11,174 nucleotides of DNA from contig JBJXGC010000264.1 of NCBI GenBank assembly GCA_046154545.1, positions 1-11,174 of the forward strand. The letters are read 5' to 3'. Positions within the stretch are counted from its first letter, which is position 1. The number at the start of each line of letters is the position of its first letter. The stretch comes from JBJXGC01 sp046154545 (GTDB taxonomy: Bacteria > Chloroflexota > Dehalococcoidia > Tepidiformales > Tepidiformaceae). Below are positions 1 to 7,248 of this stretch, piece after piece. The notes below the pieces were generated by a model, which had not been told where the DNA came from, did not search any database, and saw only the letters and a list, made by a program, of their open reading frames with translations. The translations under genes and the position numbers were made by a program.

Positions 1-271
1 AGCTCGCCCCAGGGGCGTTGTCCAGGGCGTTGGCAGCGAGGTCAAGGCTGAACGAAGGCGCCGCAGCGATGGTAACCACTCCGCCGAAGGTCGCCGCCGG
101 GTGCACCGCCGTCCCCGTCACCTCCACTACCCGGACCGTCCGCGGCGCGGCCTGCGCTTCGACGTCGGCGGCCGTCTGGCCCCCGGCGACCAGGGCCACC
201 GCGAACAGCAGGGCGGCGGCCAGCGCGGCGAACCCGCGCCTCCGTTGGATCCTTGATTGAGCCGTCTTCAT
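1..271 (-). CDS. Secreted SpaA-like domain protein, N-terminal part (runs off window)
   Basis: The reading frame starts at ATG 271-269 and is still open at base 1, so about 90 N-terminal residues are visible. AGGAG at 282-286, 10 nt before the ATG, decides the start. The protein begins with a basic n-region (MKTAQSRIQRRR), then a hydrophobic Ala/Leu/Val core and an AQA-A cleavage site near residue 40, which is a classical Sec signal peptide. The mature part starts RTVRVVEVTGTAVHPAATFGG. This aligns with repeat 4 of the large neighbour (TVRVGKLTTTATHPLQAFAG), so it is a prealbumin-like, SpaA/Cna-B-type domain. The position holding Lys in all 14 neighbour domains is Glu here. It lies downstream of the 2116-aa gene on the same strand but behind a hairpin and its own promoter, so it is probably a separately transcribed paralog or partner. 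Function beyond cell-surface or secreted protein is not recognisable. Confidence 0.8.
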   Translation of the reverse strand, partial: MKTAQSRIQRRRGFAALAAALLFAVALVAGGQTAADVEAQAAPRTVRVVEVTGTAVHPAATFGGVVTIAAAPSFSLDLAANALDNAPGAS

Positions 272-315
272 CGTGGTATCGCTCCTGGCCACACGATGGG
301 ACCGTGCCGTGTGGG

Positions 316-324
316 ATTATCTCA
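316..324 (-). promoter_or_regulatory. Probable extended -10 promoter of the gene starting at 271
   Basis: The minus strand reads TGAGATAAT, an extended -10 (TG, one base, then GATAAT, five of six matches to TATAAT). A transcript starting about 7 nt downstream would carry a leader of roughly 38 nt with the AGGAG site at 282-286. There is no good -35 at the usual distance, which is tolerable for an extended -10. A weaker TTGTGA-17-TAGCAT pair lies a little further upstream. Confidence 0.45.
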
Positions 325-416
325 GTTGAACCGTGATGCTACGCCGGGCAGAGGGCCATCACAACGCTCACGGGCGAAATCAGACGAGAACCCGACGAGC
401 GCGGGCGCAGTGGACG

Positions 417-451
417 CCCGGAGCCGCGCCCTCCGTGGGCGCTTACGTCCG
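417..451 (-). repeat. Short third copy of the interspersed repeat core
   Basis: The plus strand carries CCCGGAGCCGCGCCC, five variable bases, then TGGGCGCTTAC and TCCG. The same blocks occur in the larger copies at 7354-7485 and 8075-8206. The hairpin GCGCCC/GGGCGC (426-431 with 437-442) is retained, while the loop is TCCGT instead of CTCAAT or CTGAGT. It lies about 145 bp upstream of the ATG at 271, in the same orientation relative to its gene as the other copies. Only the core is kept, so it may be a decayed copy or the minimal functional element. Confidence 0.55.
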
Positions 452-523
452 CTCGCTGGTCCGCCCGTCCTCTGCCGGTCCATGGCCCGCGTCCACGACA
501 GCGTCCTACCCGGGCACCATCGT

Positions 524-543
524 GGCGCCCCCCGCTGGGCGCC
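524..543. other. Perfect 7-bp inverted repeat
   Basis: GGCGCCC (524-530) and GGGCGCC (537-543) are separated by CCCGCT and could form a strong hairpin on either strand. No T-run follows on the minus strand. It may be a second stage of termination or an RNA 3'-end stabiliser for the large gene; its role is unknown. Confidence 0.4.
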
Positions 544-563
544 GCGCCCCCCGGACGCAGAGA

Positions 564-583
564 GGCCCCGGTTGCCCGGGGCC
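564..583 (-). terminator. Probable terminator hairpin of the 2116-aa surface-protein gene
   Basis: GGCCCCGG (564-571) and CCGGGGCC (576-583) form a perfect 8-bp stem with a 4-nt loop, 35 nt past the TAA at 619. On the minus strand the hairpin is followed by TCTCT rather than a clean U-run. It is therefore an imperfect intrinsic terminator, of a kind common in GC-rich genomes. Confidence 0.5.
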
Positions 584-618
584 GCTCTGGTTGGATGTGC
601 TGGGGGCCGCGACGCTGG

Positions 619-753
619 TTAGCGGCGCTTGCGGCCCATGGAGATGAGGCTCGTGCCCGTGAGGATGGCGAGGAGCGCAGCAGCCAGCCCGATCACCAGG
701 CTGTTGCCACCGCTCCCACCGAAGATCCCGCCGCTCCCGGTGCTCGGGGCGCC
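619..753 (-). other. C-terminal anchor: PSTG-type motif, membrane segment, RKRR tail
   Basis: The order is GAPSTGSGG (from residue 2073), a glycine-rich spacer, a 23-residue hydrophobic helix (N2089-M2111) and GRKRR. This is the topology of an LPXTG-like sortase substrate, but the Leu is replaced (APSTG). It could instead be a simple C-terminal membrane anchor if no sortase recognises it. No sortase gene is in the window. Confidence 0.6.
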
Positions 754-3700
754 AGGGGTCACGACGCTGATGGCCGAGGAGTCGGTCGTCGGCGTCGCCG
801 TCGGGGTCAGGGTTGGCGCGATGACGACAACGTTCGTCACCACCGCGGGCGGCCGCGTCGGGGTGTTCGTCGGCGTGTTCACCGGCGTGGGCGTGACGAG
901 CACGATGGTGAACGGCGTGGGCGTCGATGTCGGCGTCGATGTCGGGGTGGGTGTCACCGGCGTCGGCGTCGGCGTTGGCACCGAGATCGCCTGGTTGTAC
1001 ACGCAGACCACGCGCACCAGGACCTGATTGCTGAACGATACCGTCACCGAGGCGCTGGCGTCGTTCGCGGTCGTCCCACAGGCAGTGGTCGAAGCCGCGA
1101 CCCGGTAGCCGAGCCGGGTGTAGCCGAGGCCCGACGGGTCGCTTTCAGCGACCGTCACGTTCACTGCCTGGTCGCCCGTCACCTGCACGCTGTAGGAGAT
1201 GTCGTTATTCGAGCGGAGGGTGTTGAAGGTGCTGTTGACGCCACCGGAGACGCTTCCCGAGAAGTTCGTCGTGGTGTTGGCGGCGCCGATGATCACCTTG
1301 TGGATGGTGAGCAGGCCGGAGACGACCTGCGGGTCTTTCGTGTTCATGACGCAGACCCTGGTGGTCAGGTCGTTCGCCACGGTGAAGCCGTCGATGCCGG
1401 GGACGTAGGCCGCTTTCGCCGCCGGGCAGACGCCCTCCACAGCCAGGGCGTAGCCGACCGGCGTCCAGCCGTTGCCGAAGCCCGTCTCGTTGAGGTTGTA
1501 GGTGCCCGTCAGGACGTTGCTGATGGTCGAGACCGCGGCGAAGCCGATGGGGCCCCAGTTGTAGTTGCCAGCGCCGCCGCCAATCGTCCCGCTGAACTGG
1601 GTGGCGTCGGCCGCCGGGACGTTGGCCGTGGTGTCACGCACCTTCTCGACGATGACGGTGCCCGTGCTCCGCTGGTTGTAGACACACCACGTGGTGGTCT
1701 CACCGGCGACGACGATGGGCCCCTCCGCGAGCAGTTCGAGGAAGGCCGAGAGGAGCCGCACGTCTTCGACCAGGAGCACCTCGGAGCAGGAACCCTGGCT
1801 GACGAGTTCGTAGCCGCTGGCGATCGTCGTCTCGGTGACGGTGTAGCCACCGGCCGGGAGGACGAGGCCGGTGGCGTCACCCTCGGTGTCGTTGGTCAGC
1901 GTGACCGACCATGTACCCACGGGGCCTTCGCCCGTCACGTCGCCGCCGAAGGTGCCGCTCCCGGGGCCGCCGACGATGACCTTGCGGATGATGAGGGTGC
2001 CCTTGGTGTAGGTGTTCCTGATGCAGACCAGGTAGTTGCTGGTGCTGGTCGGCACGACGGCGCCGGCTGTCGCACTGAAGACCGCGCCCGCACAGGTCGT
2101 GCCGTTTTCGATGACGGCGTAGCCGGAGTTCACCCAGTCGTCCGGCGGGGCGTCCTCCGTGATGGTGACTTCGGTCGTGGCCACGTCGCTATGCGTGTCG
2201 ATGGCCGAGGCGGCGACGTTGAGGCCGAGGCTGAGCGTGCCGGTGATACCGGCCGGCAAGCTCGTGTAGCCGAAGCTCGCGGCCGGGTGTTGCGTCGAAT
2301 CGGTGACCTTCTGGACGGTGATCGTCCGCATGGCCGGGTCGTTCTGGTTGCAGAAGAGGACGGTGTCCTGGGTGGTAGCGAGGGTGACGCCGCCGCTCGC
2401 CGGGTAGTCGCTCGCTTCGCTGCAGTCGTTCGGGCCTACGTCCCCGCTGTTGTTGCTGGTGTCATAGGTGATGGGGCCCGCCCAGTCGGCCGGGAAGCTC
2501 GACTCGGTGACGGTGAGCGAAACGCCGACCGCCACGTCCACCGTGTCGCAGACGACCTCGCCGCCCTCAGTCGCGCCGGTCACGCTCCAGGGGAGGGTGG
2601 ACCCGCCCGCCGGGGTGACGCCGCCGCCGAAGGCGCCGCCCTCGTTCAGGACCGCGTCGCCGTTATCGGCGACGTACTTGCAGACGTTGATTGTGCGCAC
2701 CGGCGCCTTGTTGCAGACGTAGAGGAAGCTGTCGGCCGCTGGGGCGTCGGCCGCCTGGGTGAGCGAGTTCGGGGCCGAACACGACGGGTCGAGCGACCAG
2801 CCCGGGTAGCCCTGGGCGTTCGCCCAGGTGACGGGGATGGCCGTCTCGCTGACGGTCAGCGGGGCGCCGAACTTCACGGAGACGGCGTCACACGGGGTGG
2901 TCGTGCCCTCCGTGGCGTCGTCCTCCCAGCTCGCGCCGCCGCCCGTCCAGTCCAGCGAACCGCCGAAGGTGCCCGACTGCACGAGCCCGTCCGTGTTCTC
3001 GACGATGACCTTGCAGACGTTCACGCTGATGTACTTCTCGTTGTAGACGCAGACCGTCTGGTTCGGCGAAGCGACCGTGAGGCTTAGGCCGAAGGTGGCG
3101 GCCGTCGATGTGGCGGCGGCCGGGCAGACGCCCTGGCCATCGGCGAGGGCGTAGCCGAGCCGCAGGTAGCCGGCCGGGACGGGCGACTCATCGACCGTGT
3201 AGGTCGTGTTCACCGCGAGGTTGGTGTAGTTGTGCGGGGCCGCCTCGGTGATGGAAAAGGCGCCCGCCGGGCTGGCCGTCCCGGTGAAGGCGTCACCGTT
3301 GTTGTCGTTGACGATCACCTTCTTGATGGTGAGCGAGCCGAAGACCGGCACCGCCTTGTTACAGACGTACACGGTCAGGGTGTTTGCCGGTACTTCCGTC
3401 GAGAACGGCGTGGGCGCCGCGCAGGTGCTATCGAGCGACCAGCCGGGGTAGCCGGCGGCGTTCGAGGTGATCGGGTTCAGCGTTTCGGTCAGGGAGAAGC
3501 TTGCTCCGGCCGGCACGGCGGCGGAGGTGTCGCAGGGGCCGGCAAAGGCGCCCTCGCCCGCGAGGTCGGACCAGCTCCCCTGCCCGGCGCTGTAGCCGTT
3601 GCCTGCGCTCCAGCTCACGCCGCCGCCGTACTGGCCGCCGTCGAAGACGTTGTCGCCATTGGCGACCACGACCTTGCAGATGCTCACGTTCAGGTTGAGC

Positions 3701-6700
3701 TGGTTGAGGGTGTTGGTGACGGTGTGTGTGGCCGTCTGGTTGGCGGCGACTGTGACGGCGTCGCCGGCGCCGCCGCCGACGGTCCAGCCGCCGACTGGCC
3801 CGAAGCCCGTCTCACTGATGCTGTACTGGCCGATGCTCAGGTCCGTCCACGTCTGGACGAGCGTGGTGAGGGTGAAGCTCTTGCAGCCGCCGTTCCCGAG
3901 CGTCGGCGCCGGGTAGCTCGGGCCGGTGATGCAGATCGTGAAGGCCTGCGACGGATCGACCGGGTTGTTCGCCCAGTTGACGGACTTCGTCACCTGGAGC
4001 GAGCCCGTCACGTACTGGTTGTAGACGCAGTAGGTATAGGAAGCGGTGTCAGCCGGGACTGTGGTGTCAAGGACACCGTTGTACGTGGCCGGACAGGCCG
4101 CGCCCAGCCCGGCGACCTCCGTGAAGCCGGTGACCTGCCAGCCCGCCGCGGTCTGAGCGCCGGTGAGCGTCTCCCCGATGGTGGCCGCAAGGTTGGTCGC
4201 GACCGTGCGATTCTGAGAGGTCTGGTTGTTCCCGGATGCGGTCGCGATGCTCCAGGTCGTATCGACTGTCGCGCCCGGGCCGCTGATGCTCCCGCCGAAC
4301 GTCTCGGCGCTGGGGCCGTTGCCCAGGCGGACCTTGGTTACGGTGATCGGCCGCGTCGGCGGCGTATACGTGTTCTTGATGCAGACCAGGTAGTTCGCCG
4401 CACCCGCCGGGACGACGTTGTTGCTGGTGAAGGCCATCGTGTCCGAACAGGTGAGCTGGCCACCGGGGTCGGCCGTCACGGCGTACCCGTCCAGCGCCCA
4501 GTTGGCGGGCACAGGCGTCTCTACGACGGTCTGGATCGCCGTGCTCACGGAGCGCGACTGGATGGGCGACGTCGCCGTGTCCGCCGGGAGCGTCACGCTG
4601 AAGGCGGTATCCGCGCCGCCGGGCGTGATCGTGCCCGCGAACGCCTGCAGCGGGTGCGTGGCCGTGGTGGTCAGCTTGCCGACGCGCACCGTGCGCGTCA
4701 CGGGCGGCGGCTGGTTATAGAACTTGCAGTTGACGATGTCGTTCGCCCCGACCGCGACGTTCGCGCCCGGAACATAGGGCACGACCGCCCCGTTGCCCGT
4801 CTGGCAGGTCGCGCTGATGAACGTCCAGCCCGCCGGGATGGGAGTCTCCGTCACCTGGGCGTTCACGCTGATGACGTCCAGCGGGAAGGCGATGTCGAAC
4901 GTCACCGTGCCGCCGGCCGTGTTGCCGTTCGCCGGGTTCGGGGTGATCGTCCCGGCGCTGACGGTGGCGTTGAAGTGCCAGCCATCGACCGTGGTTTCGC
5001 CCGCGTCCTGGACGCCGTTCCCGTTGGTGTCAGCCACCTTTGTGACGGTGACCGTCCCGCCGCAGAGGTCGTTGGCGAGCCCGGAGAGGGTGGCGGCGAG
5101 GCTATCGAAGCCGCCGATCGTGTAGTCGCTTCCCAGGGTCGGGCCGCTGATCAGGATGAGGTTGGCGACGGTCGCGCCGGTGATGCCCGCCGCGACGATG
5201 CGGATCGGCGCCGTCGAGGACTTCGCCAGGTTGGCCGCCGTCACGCCGCCGTCGATGTCTTCCTGGTCCGTGTCGCCGCCCGTGTCCACCGCGGCCGGGT
5301 AGCCGCGATAGGTCGGGTCACCGTCGGTGACGATGATGATCAGGTCCGGGTGGATGTTGTCGGGCCGGTCGAGCCCGCCGGTGAGTTGAAGGCGGGCGAC
5401 GTTCAGGGCCGCCTCCCAGTTCGTGAAGCCGCCGGACGCGATGCTGTTCACGGCCGCGTTGAGCAGCGCCGTGTTGTTCGTGAGCGGCTGCAACAGCGTG
5501 GCGGCGGAGTCGAATTCGACGACCGCGATCCGGCTCGGTGTGCCTGGCACGAAGCCACCGACGAACGCCAGCCCGGCGCTCTTCACCTGGGCCAGTTCGG
5601 CGGCGTCGATGCTGCCGGAGGAGTCGAGCACGAGGACCATGTCGAGGCCACAGGTCTGGCCCAGGAACGGGTTGGGCAGGGGCTGCACGGGCGGCGTGCC
5701 CAGGACGTTGTCGAACGTACAGACGACCGTGTCGTTATTGCCAAGCGTAACGCTGACCCAGCCGCCCGCAAGGTTCGGCGTGAATGAATCGGCGCCCGTG
5801 CAGACGATGCTCGAAACGAACCAGCCGGCGACCGCCGCCTCGGTGATGGTGTAGCTGGCCGTGCCCAGGGGCAGAGTGACGGCCTGGCTGTTCGACCGGG
5901 TACCGTTGGTGTCGTCATCCAGGATGAAGGCAGTGGGACTCACGCCAGTCGTGGGGCTGATGGCGAAGGAGAAGTCCTGAGCGTTGTCGCCGGGCACGAC
6001 CTTTACGACGCTCAGCGTGGGGGCCACCACCTGGGCGTTGTTAAACGTGCAGGCGACTGTATCGCCGTTGCCAAAGGTCACGCTCACCGAGCCGCCGGCG
6101 AGGTTTGGGGTGAACGAGTCGGCGCCCGTGCAGTCGATGCTCGACAAGGTCCAGCCCGCCACCGCGGTCTCCGTGATCGTGTAGGTGTCGCTCGCTCCCG
6201 TCACCACGGGCGTACCGATCGCGTTCGTGGCTGGGAGGCCGCCGCCACCGTCATCCGCGAGCGAGAAGCTGGGGTCGCCGGCCGGGAGCGCCTGCCCCTC
6301 CGAGCCGACAACCGTAAACGCGAATGCCTGGGCGTTGGTGCCGGGTACGGCCTTTGCGACGCTGAGCGTCGGAGCGACCGCCGGTTCCGTATAGGTCACC
6401 ACCGCGCGAATCCAGTAGACCTCCAGGTCGCCTGCCGTCGCGCTGAGCTTCAGGACGCCAATCTCCAGGTCCAGGCCGGCATCACTCACCTTCACGACGC
6501 TCGGGATGGCGACGTTTTGGATGCTGGACGTGTTCACGGTCGTCGTCGGAGAGAGTGTGACTCCAGAGTCGTAGTCGGTCCCGGCGAGTCTCGCGAACGT
6601 CTGGAACTGACCGTTGTCGGCGCCGCCTTCGGAGTAGCAGACCGTGATCGCCACACTGGTGATGGTGGAACCGTTGGGGATGGTCGATTCATCGAGGTTC

Positions 6701-6969
6701 ACCGATTCGCGAGCGTTGGGGGTGCCCGTGCTCACGAAGTCCGCATCGGCGGCGCAGGTGGCTGCCCCGTCCAACTCGCCCTCGCCGTTCGTCCAGGCGG
6801 TGTAGAAGCCCTGCCCGTCGGGCGAAAGCGTCGCCGTCGTGGCCGCATCGGCCGTGTCCGCGTTCCGGACCACCACGCCCCCAAGGAGCGCGACCGCGAC
6901 CGAGATAAGGGCCGCGATGAAGAGCCAGCCACGGCGCCGGTTCGATTTTCCGTAGTACGCGAGTGACAT
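619..6969 (-). CDS. Giant cell-surface adhesin-like protein: vWA plus 14 SpaA/Cna-B-like domains
   Basis: This is a 2116-aa exported, probably surface-anchored protein. ATG at 6969-6967 is chosen because AGGAG (6976-6980) lies 6 nt upstream. Residues 1-42 form a signal peptide, and about 43-200 an unassigned beta-rich domain. Two SpaA-like domains follow (from T201 and T318), then a vWA domain (about 440-636) with a complete MIDAS: D449-S451-S453, T516, D549. Twelve more SpaA-like domains reach N1992, followed by a Thr/Pro stalk and a C-terminal anchor. All 14 SpaA-like domains keep the Lys, Glu and Asn that form intramolecular isopeptide bonds in this fold. Domain 3 contains DTNGNGVQDAGE (from D647), an EF-hand-like Ca2+ loop as in SdrD-type B domains. 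In pilus tips and staphylococcal adhesins these modules bind ligands (vWA) and hold them away from the cell (B domains). By inference this protein is an adhesin or surface-fibre component; its ligand is unknown. The frame is intact throughout. Confidence 0.93.
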   Translation of the reverse strand: MSLAYYGKSNRRRGWLFIAALISVAVALLGGVVVRNADTADAATTATLSPDGQGFYTAWTNGEGELDGAATCAADADFVSTGTPNARESVNLDESTIPNGSTITSVAITVCYSEGGADNGQFQTFARLAGTDYDSGVTLSPTTTVNTSSIQNVAIPSVVKVSDAGLDLEIGVLKLSATAGDLEVYWIRAVVTYTEPAVAPTLSVAKAVPGTNAQAFAFTVVGSEGQALPAGDPSFSLADDGGGGLPATNAIGTPVVTGASDTYTITETAVAGWTLSSIDCTGADSFTPNLAGGSVSVTFGNGDTVACTFNNAQVVAPTLSVVKVVPGDNAQDFSFAISPTTGVSPTAFILDDDTNGTRSNSQAVTLPLGTASYTITEAAVAGWFVSSIVCTGADSFTPNLAGGWVSVTLGNNDTVVCTFDNVLGTPPVQPLPNPFLGQTCGLDMVLVLDSSGSIDAAELAQVKSAGLAFVGGFVPGTPSRIAVVEFDSAATLLQPLTNNTALLNAAVNSIASGGFTNWEAALNVARLQLTGGLDRPDNIHPDLIIIVTDGDPTYRGYPAAVDTGGDTDQEDIDGGVTAANLAKSSTAPIRIVAAGITGATVANLILISGPTLGSDYTIGGFDSLAATLSGLANDLCGGTVTVTKVADTNGNGVQDAGETTVDGWHFNATVSAGTITPNPANGNTAGGTVTFDIAFPLDVISVNAQVTETPIPAGWTFISATCQTGNGAVVPYVPGANVAVGANDIVNCKFYNQPPPVTRTVRVGKLTTTATHPLQAFAGTITPGGADTAFSVTLPADTATSPIQSRSVSTAIQTVVETPVPANWALDGYAVTADPGGQLTCSDTMAFTSNNVVPAGAANYLVCIKNTYTPPTRPITVTKVRLGNGPSAETFGGSISGPGATVDTTWSIATASGNNQTSQNRTVATNLAATIGETLTGAQTAAGWQVTGFTEVAGLGAACPATYNGVLDTTVPADTASYTYCVYNQYVTGSLQVTKSVNWANNPVDPSQAFTICITGPSYPAPTLGNGGCKSFTLTTLVQTWTDLSIGQYSISETGFGPVGGWTVGGGAGDAVTVAANQTATHTVTNTLNQLNLNVSICKVVVANGDNVFDGGQYGGGVSWSAGNGYSAGQGSWSDLAGEGAFAGPCDTSAAVPAGASFSLTETLNPITSNAAGYPGWSLDSTCAAPTPFSTEVPANTLTVYVCNKAVPVFGSLTIKKVIVNDNNGDAFTGTASPAGAFSITEAAPHNYTNLAVNTTYTVDESPVPAGYLRLGYALADGQGVCPAAATSTAATFGLSLTVASPNQTVCVYNEKYISVNVCKVIVENTDGLVQSGTFGGSLDWTGGGASWEDDATEGTTTPCDAVSVKFGAPLTVSETAIPVTWANAQGYPGWSLDPSCSAPNSLTQAADAPAADSFLYVCNKAPVRTINVCKYVADNGDAVLNEGGAFGGGVTPAGGSTLPWSVTGATEGGEVVCDTVDVAVGVSLTVTESSFPADWAGPITYDTSNNSGDVGPNDCSEASDYPASGGVTLATTQDTVLFCNQNDPAMRTITVQKVTDSTQHPAASFGYTSLPAGITGTLSLGLNVAASAIDTHSDVATTEVTITEDAPPDDWVNSGYAVIENGTTCAGAVFSATAGAVVPTSTSNYLVCIRNTYTKGTLIIRKVIVGGPGSGTFGGDVTGEGPVGTWSVTLTNDTEGDATGLVLPAGGYTVTETTIASGYELVSQGSCSEVLLVEDVRLLSAFLELLAEGPIVVAGETTTWCVYNQRSTGTVIVEKVRDTTANVPAADATQFSGTIGGGAGNYNWGPIGFAAVSTISNVLTGTYNLNETGFGNGWTPVGYALAVEGVCPAAKAAYVPGIDGFTVANDLTTRVCVMNTKDPQVVSGLLTIHKVIIGAANTTTNFSGSVSGGVNSTFNTLRSNNDISYSVQVTGDQAVNVTVAESDPSGLGYTRLGYRVAASTTACGTTANDASASVTVSFSNQVLVRVVCVYNQAISVPTPTPTPVTPTPTSTPTSTPTPFTIVLVTPTPVNTPTNTPTRPPAVVTNVVVIAPTLTPTATPTTDSSAISVVTPGAPSTGSGGIFGGSGGNSLVIGLAAALLAILTGTSLISMGRKRR
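754..981 (-). repeat. Thr/Pro-rich stalk of the surface protein (residues 1997-2072)
   Basis: The segment starts VPTPTPTPVTPTPTSTPT and continues with blocks such as TPTPVNTPTNTPTRPP and PTLTPTATPT. On the plus strand it appears as imperfect GGCGTC/GGTGTC repeats. Such linkers are extended, often glycosylated wall- or membrane-spanning stalks, which places the folded domains outside the cell. Repeat-length variation between strains is likely by slippage. Confidence 0.8.
5062..5652 (-). other. von Willebrand factor A domain with intact MIDAS (residues 440-636)
   Basis: MVLVLDSSGSID gives the DxSxS motif (D449, S451, S453). T516 in GGFTNW and D549 in IIVTDGDP supply the other two metal-binding loops. 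The domain is bracketed by its only two cysteines, C440 and C636, which could close it with a disulfide. In pilus-tip adhesins a vWA MIDAS binds a divalent metal and a ligand acidic residue. Confidence 0.88.
5707..5854 (-). repeat. Internal DNA repeat, copy in SpaA-like domain 2
   Basis: This segment aligns without gaps to 6037-6184 at a fixed offset of 330 bp, with about 78% identity by hand count. Both encode a stretch around CTGADSFTPNLAGG. This indicates a relatively recent duplication of domains 1 and 2, unlike the more diverged domains 3-14. Confidence 0.7.
6037..6184 (-). repeat. Internal DNA repeat, copy in SpaA-like domain 1
   Basis: Partner of 5707-5854. The protein segment TITETAVAGWTLSSIDCTG corresponds to TITEAAVAGWFVSSIVCTG in domain 2. 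Confidence 0.7.
6370..6843 (-). other. N-terminal beta-rich domain of the surface protein (about residues 43-200)
   Basis: The mature protein starts TTATLSPDGQGFYTAW and ends WIRAVVTYTEPA. The alternating hydrophobic pattern suggests a beta-sandwich of roughly 150 residues. Cys occurs in AATCAADADF and AITVCYSEGG, which could pair. I do not recognise a named family; jelly-roll modules at the start of secreted bacterial surface proteins look similar. Confidence 0.4.
6844..6969 (-). other. Signal peptide of the surface protein (residues 1-42)
   Basis: The segment contains a basic RRR (residues 11-13), a hydrophobic stretch from W15 to V34, and A40-D41-A42 before the mature start, which fits signal peptidase I. 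The RRR lacks the full twin-arginine context, so Sec export is more likely. Confidence 0.75.
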
Positions 6970-7159
6970 TTCTTACTCCTGGTCTTTCCTGTGGCGTGGG
7001 CCGGACCCGGCGGCGAGCGCCGGGCTGGCGGTCTGAGGCGTGGTTGCTCCACGTGGCCGGGGGGCGGCCCACCAATAGGACACCCAGCACGGCCGCCGAT
7101 TACGGATCAGGGCGATTCCGGTGACGGTTGCGTGGCATCCCGGGTTGACGCCGTTTGCT

Positions 7160-7209
7160 GGCCGCGACGGCCGCCCGCCGCACAGCCCGGGCGCCGCCAG
7201 CGCGGCGGC
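7160..7209 (-). other. Hairpins in the long leader of the surface-protein gene
   Basis: Two perfect stems lie just after the probable transcription start: GCCGCC/GGCGGC (7193-7198 with 7204-7209, 5-nt loop) and GGCCG/CGGCC (7160-7164 with 7168-7172, 3-nt loop). They fit a structured 5' leader, but GC-rich DNA yields such stems by chance. No known riboswitch consensus is met. Confidence 0.3.
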
Positions 7210-7248
7210 GGACGCCCGCCGGGCGCTGAAAACTCTGTCCATACGCTT

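Larger units (their letters stand above)
272..618. other. Intergenic region between the two surface-protein genes
   Basis: This 347-bp gap contains no convincing gene; open frames on the plus strand here have no ribosome binding site and no recognisable product. It holds, in minus-strand order, a GC-rich terminator-like hairpin (564-583), a second perfect inverted repeat (524-543), a short copy of the interspersed repeat core (417-451), and a promoter-like extended -10 with ribosome binding site for the gene starting at 271. Confidence 0.7.
985..6369 (-). repeat. Array of 14 SpaA/Cna-B-like domains, interrupted by the vWA domain
   Basis: Each unit of roughly 90-140 residues starts with a (V/I)xK(V/x) strand, has a TE or SE before a GW/GY/NW element, and ends with a (V/F/I)xN strand, mostly CxxN. 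Examples are K206, K323 and K644 for the Lys and N1992 for the last Asn. Domains 1-2 precede the vWA and 3-14 follow it. Most units (type A) carry two Cys, one in the middle and one three residues before the Asn. Domains 7, 9 and 10 (type B) carry four, with the last directly before the Asn (VCNK or FCNQ). Isopeptide formation is inferred from the family; disulfides are inferred from the pairing. Confidence 0.8.

Noticed and set aside
870..985. CRISPR or tandem-repeat array suggested by recurring GGCGTC/GGTGTC
   Set aside because: The units are short, have no spacers, and are explained by codons of the Thr/Pro stalk.
595..3087. 830-codon open frame on the plus strand, antisense to the surface-protein gene
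   Set aside because: It is an Arg/Val/Asp-rich low-complexity product with no recognisable domain or ribosome binding site. It mirrors the GC-rich codon pattern of the real minus-strand gene.
3232..5787. 851-codon open frame on the plus strand, antisense to the surface-protein gene
   Set aside because: Its composition is the same shadow type. The opposite frame has a clear signal peptide, vWA motifs and repeated domains.
7060..7180. Resemblance to a c-di-GMP-I riboswitch on the minus strand (AAAC, CACGCAACC and CACCGG in order)
   Set aside because: The tetraloop, its receptor and the closing helices of the consensus are not present in the right arrangement. Only scattered motif fragments match.
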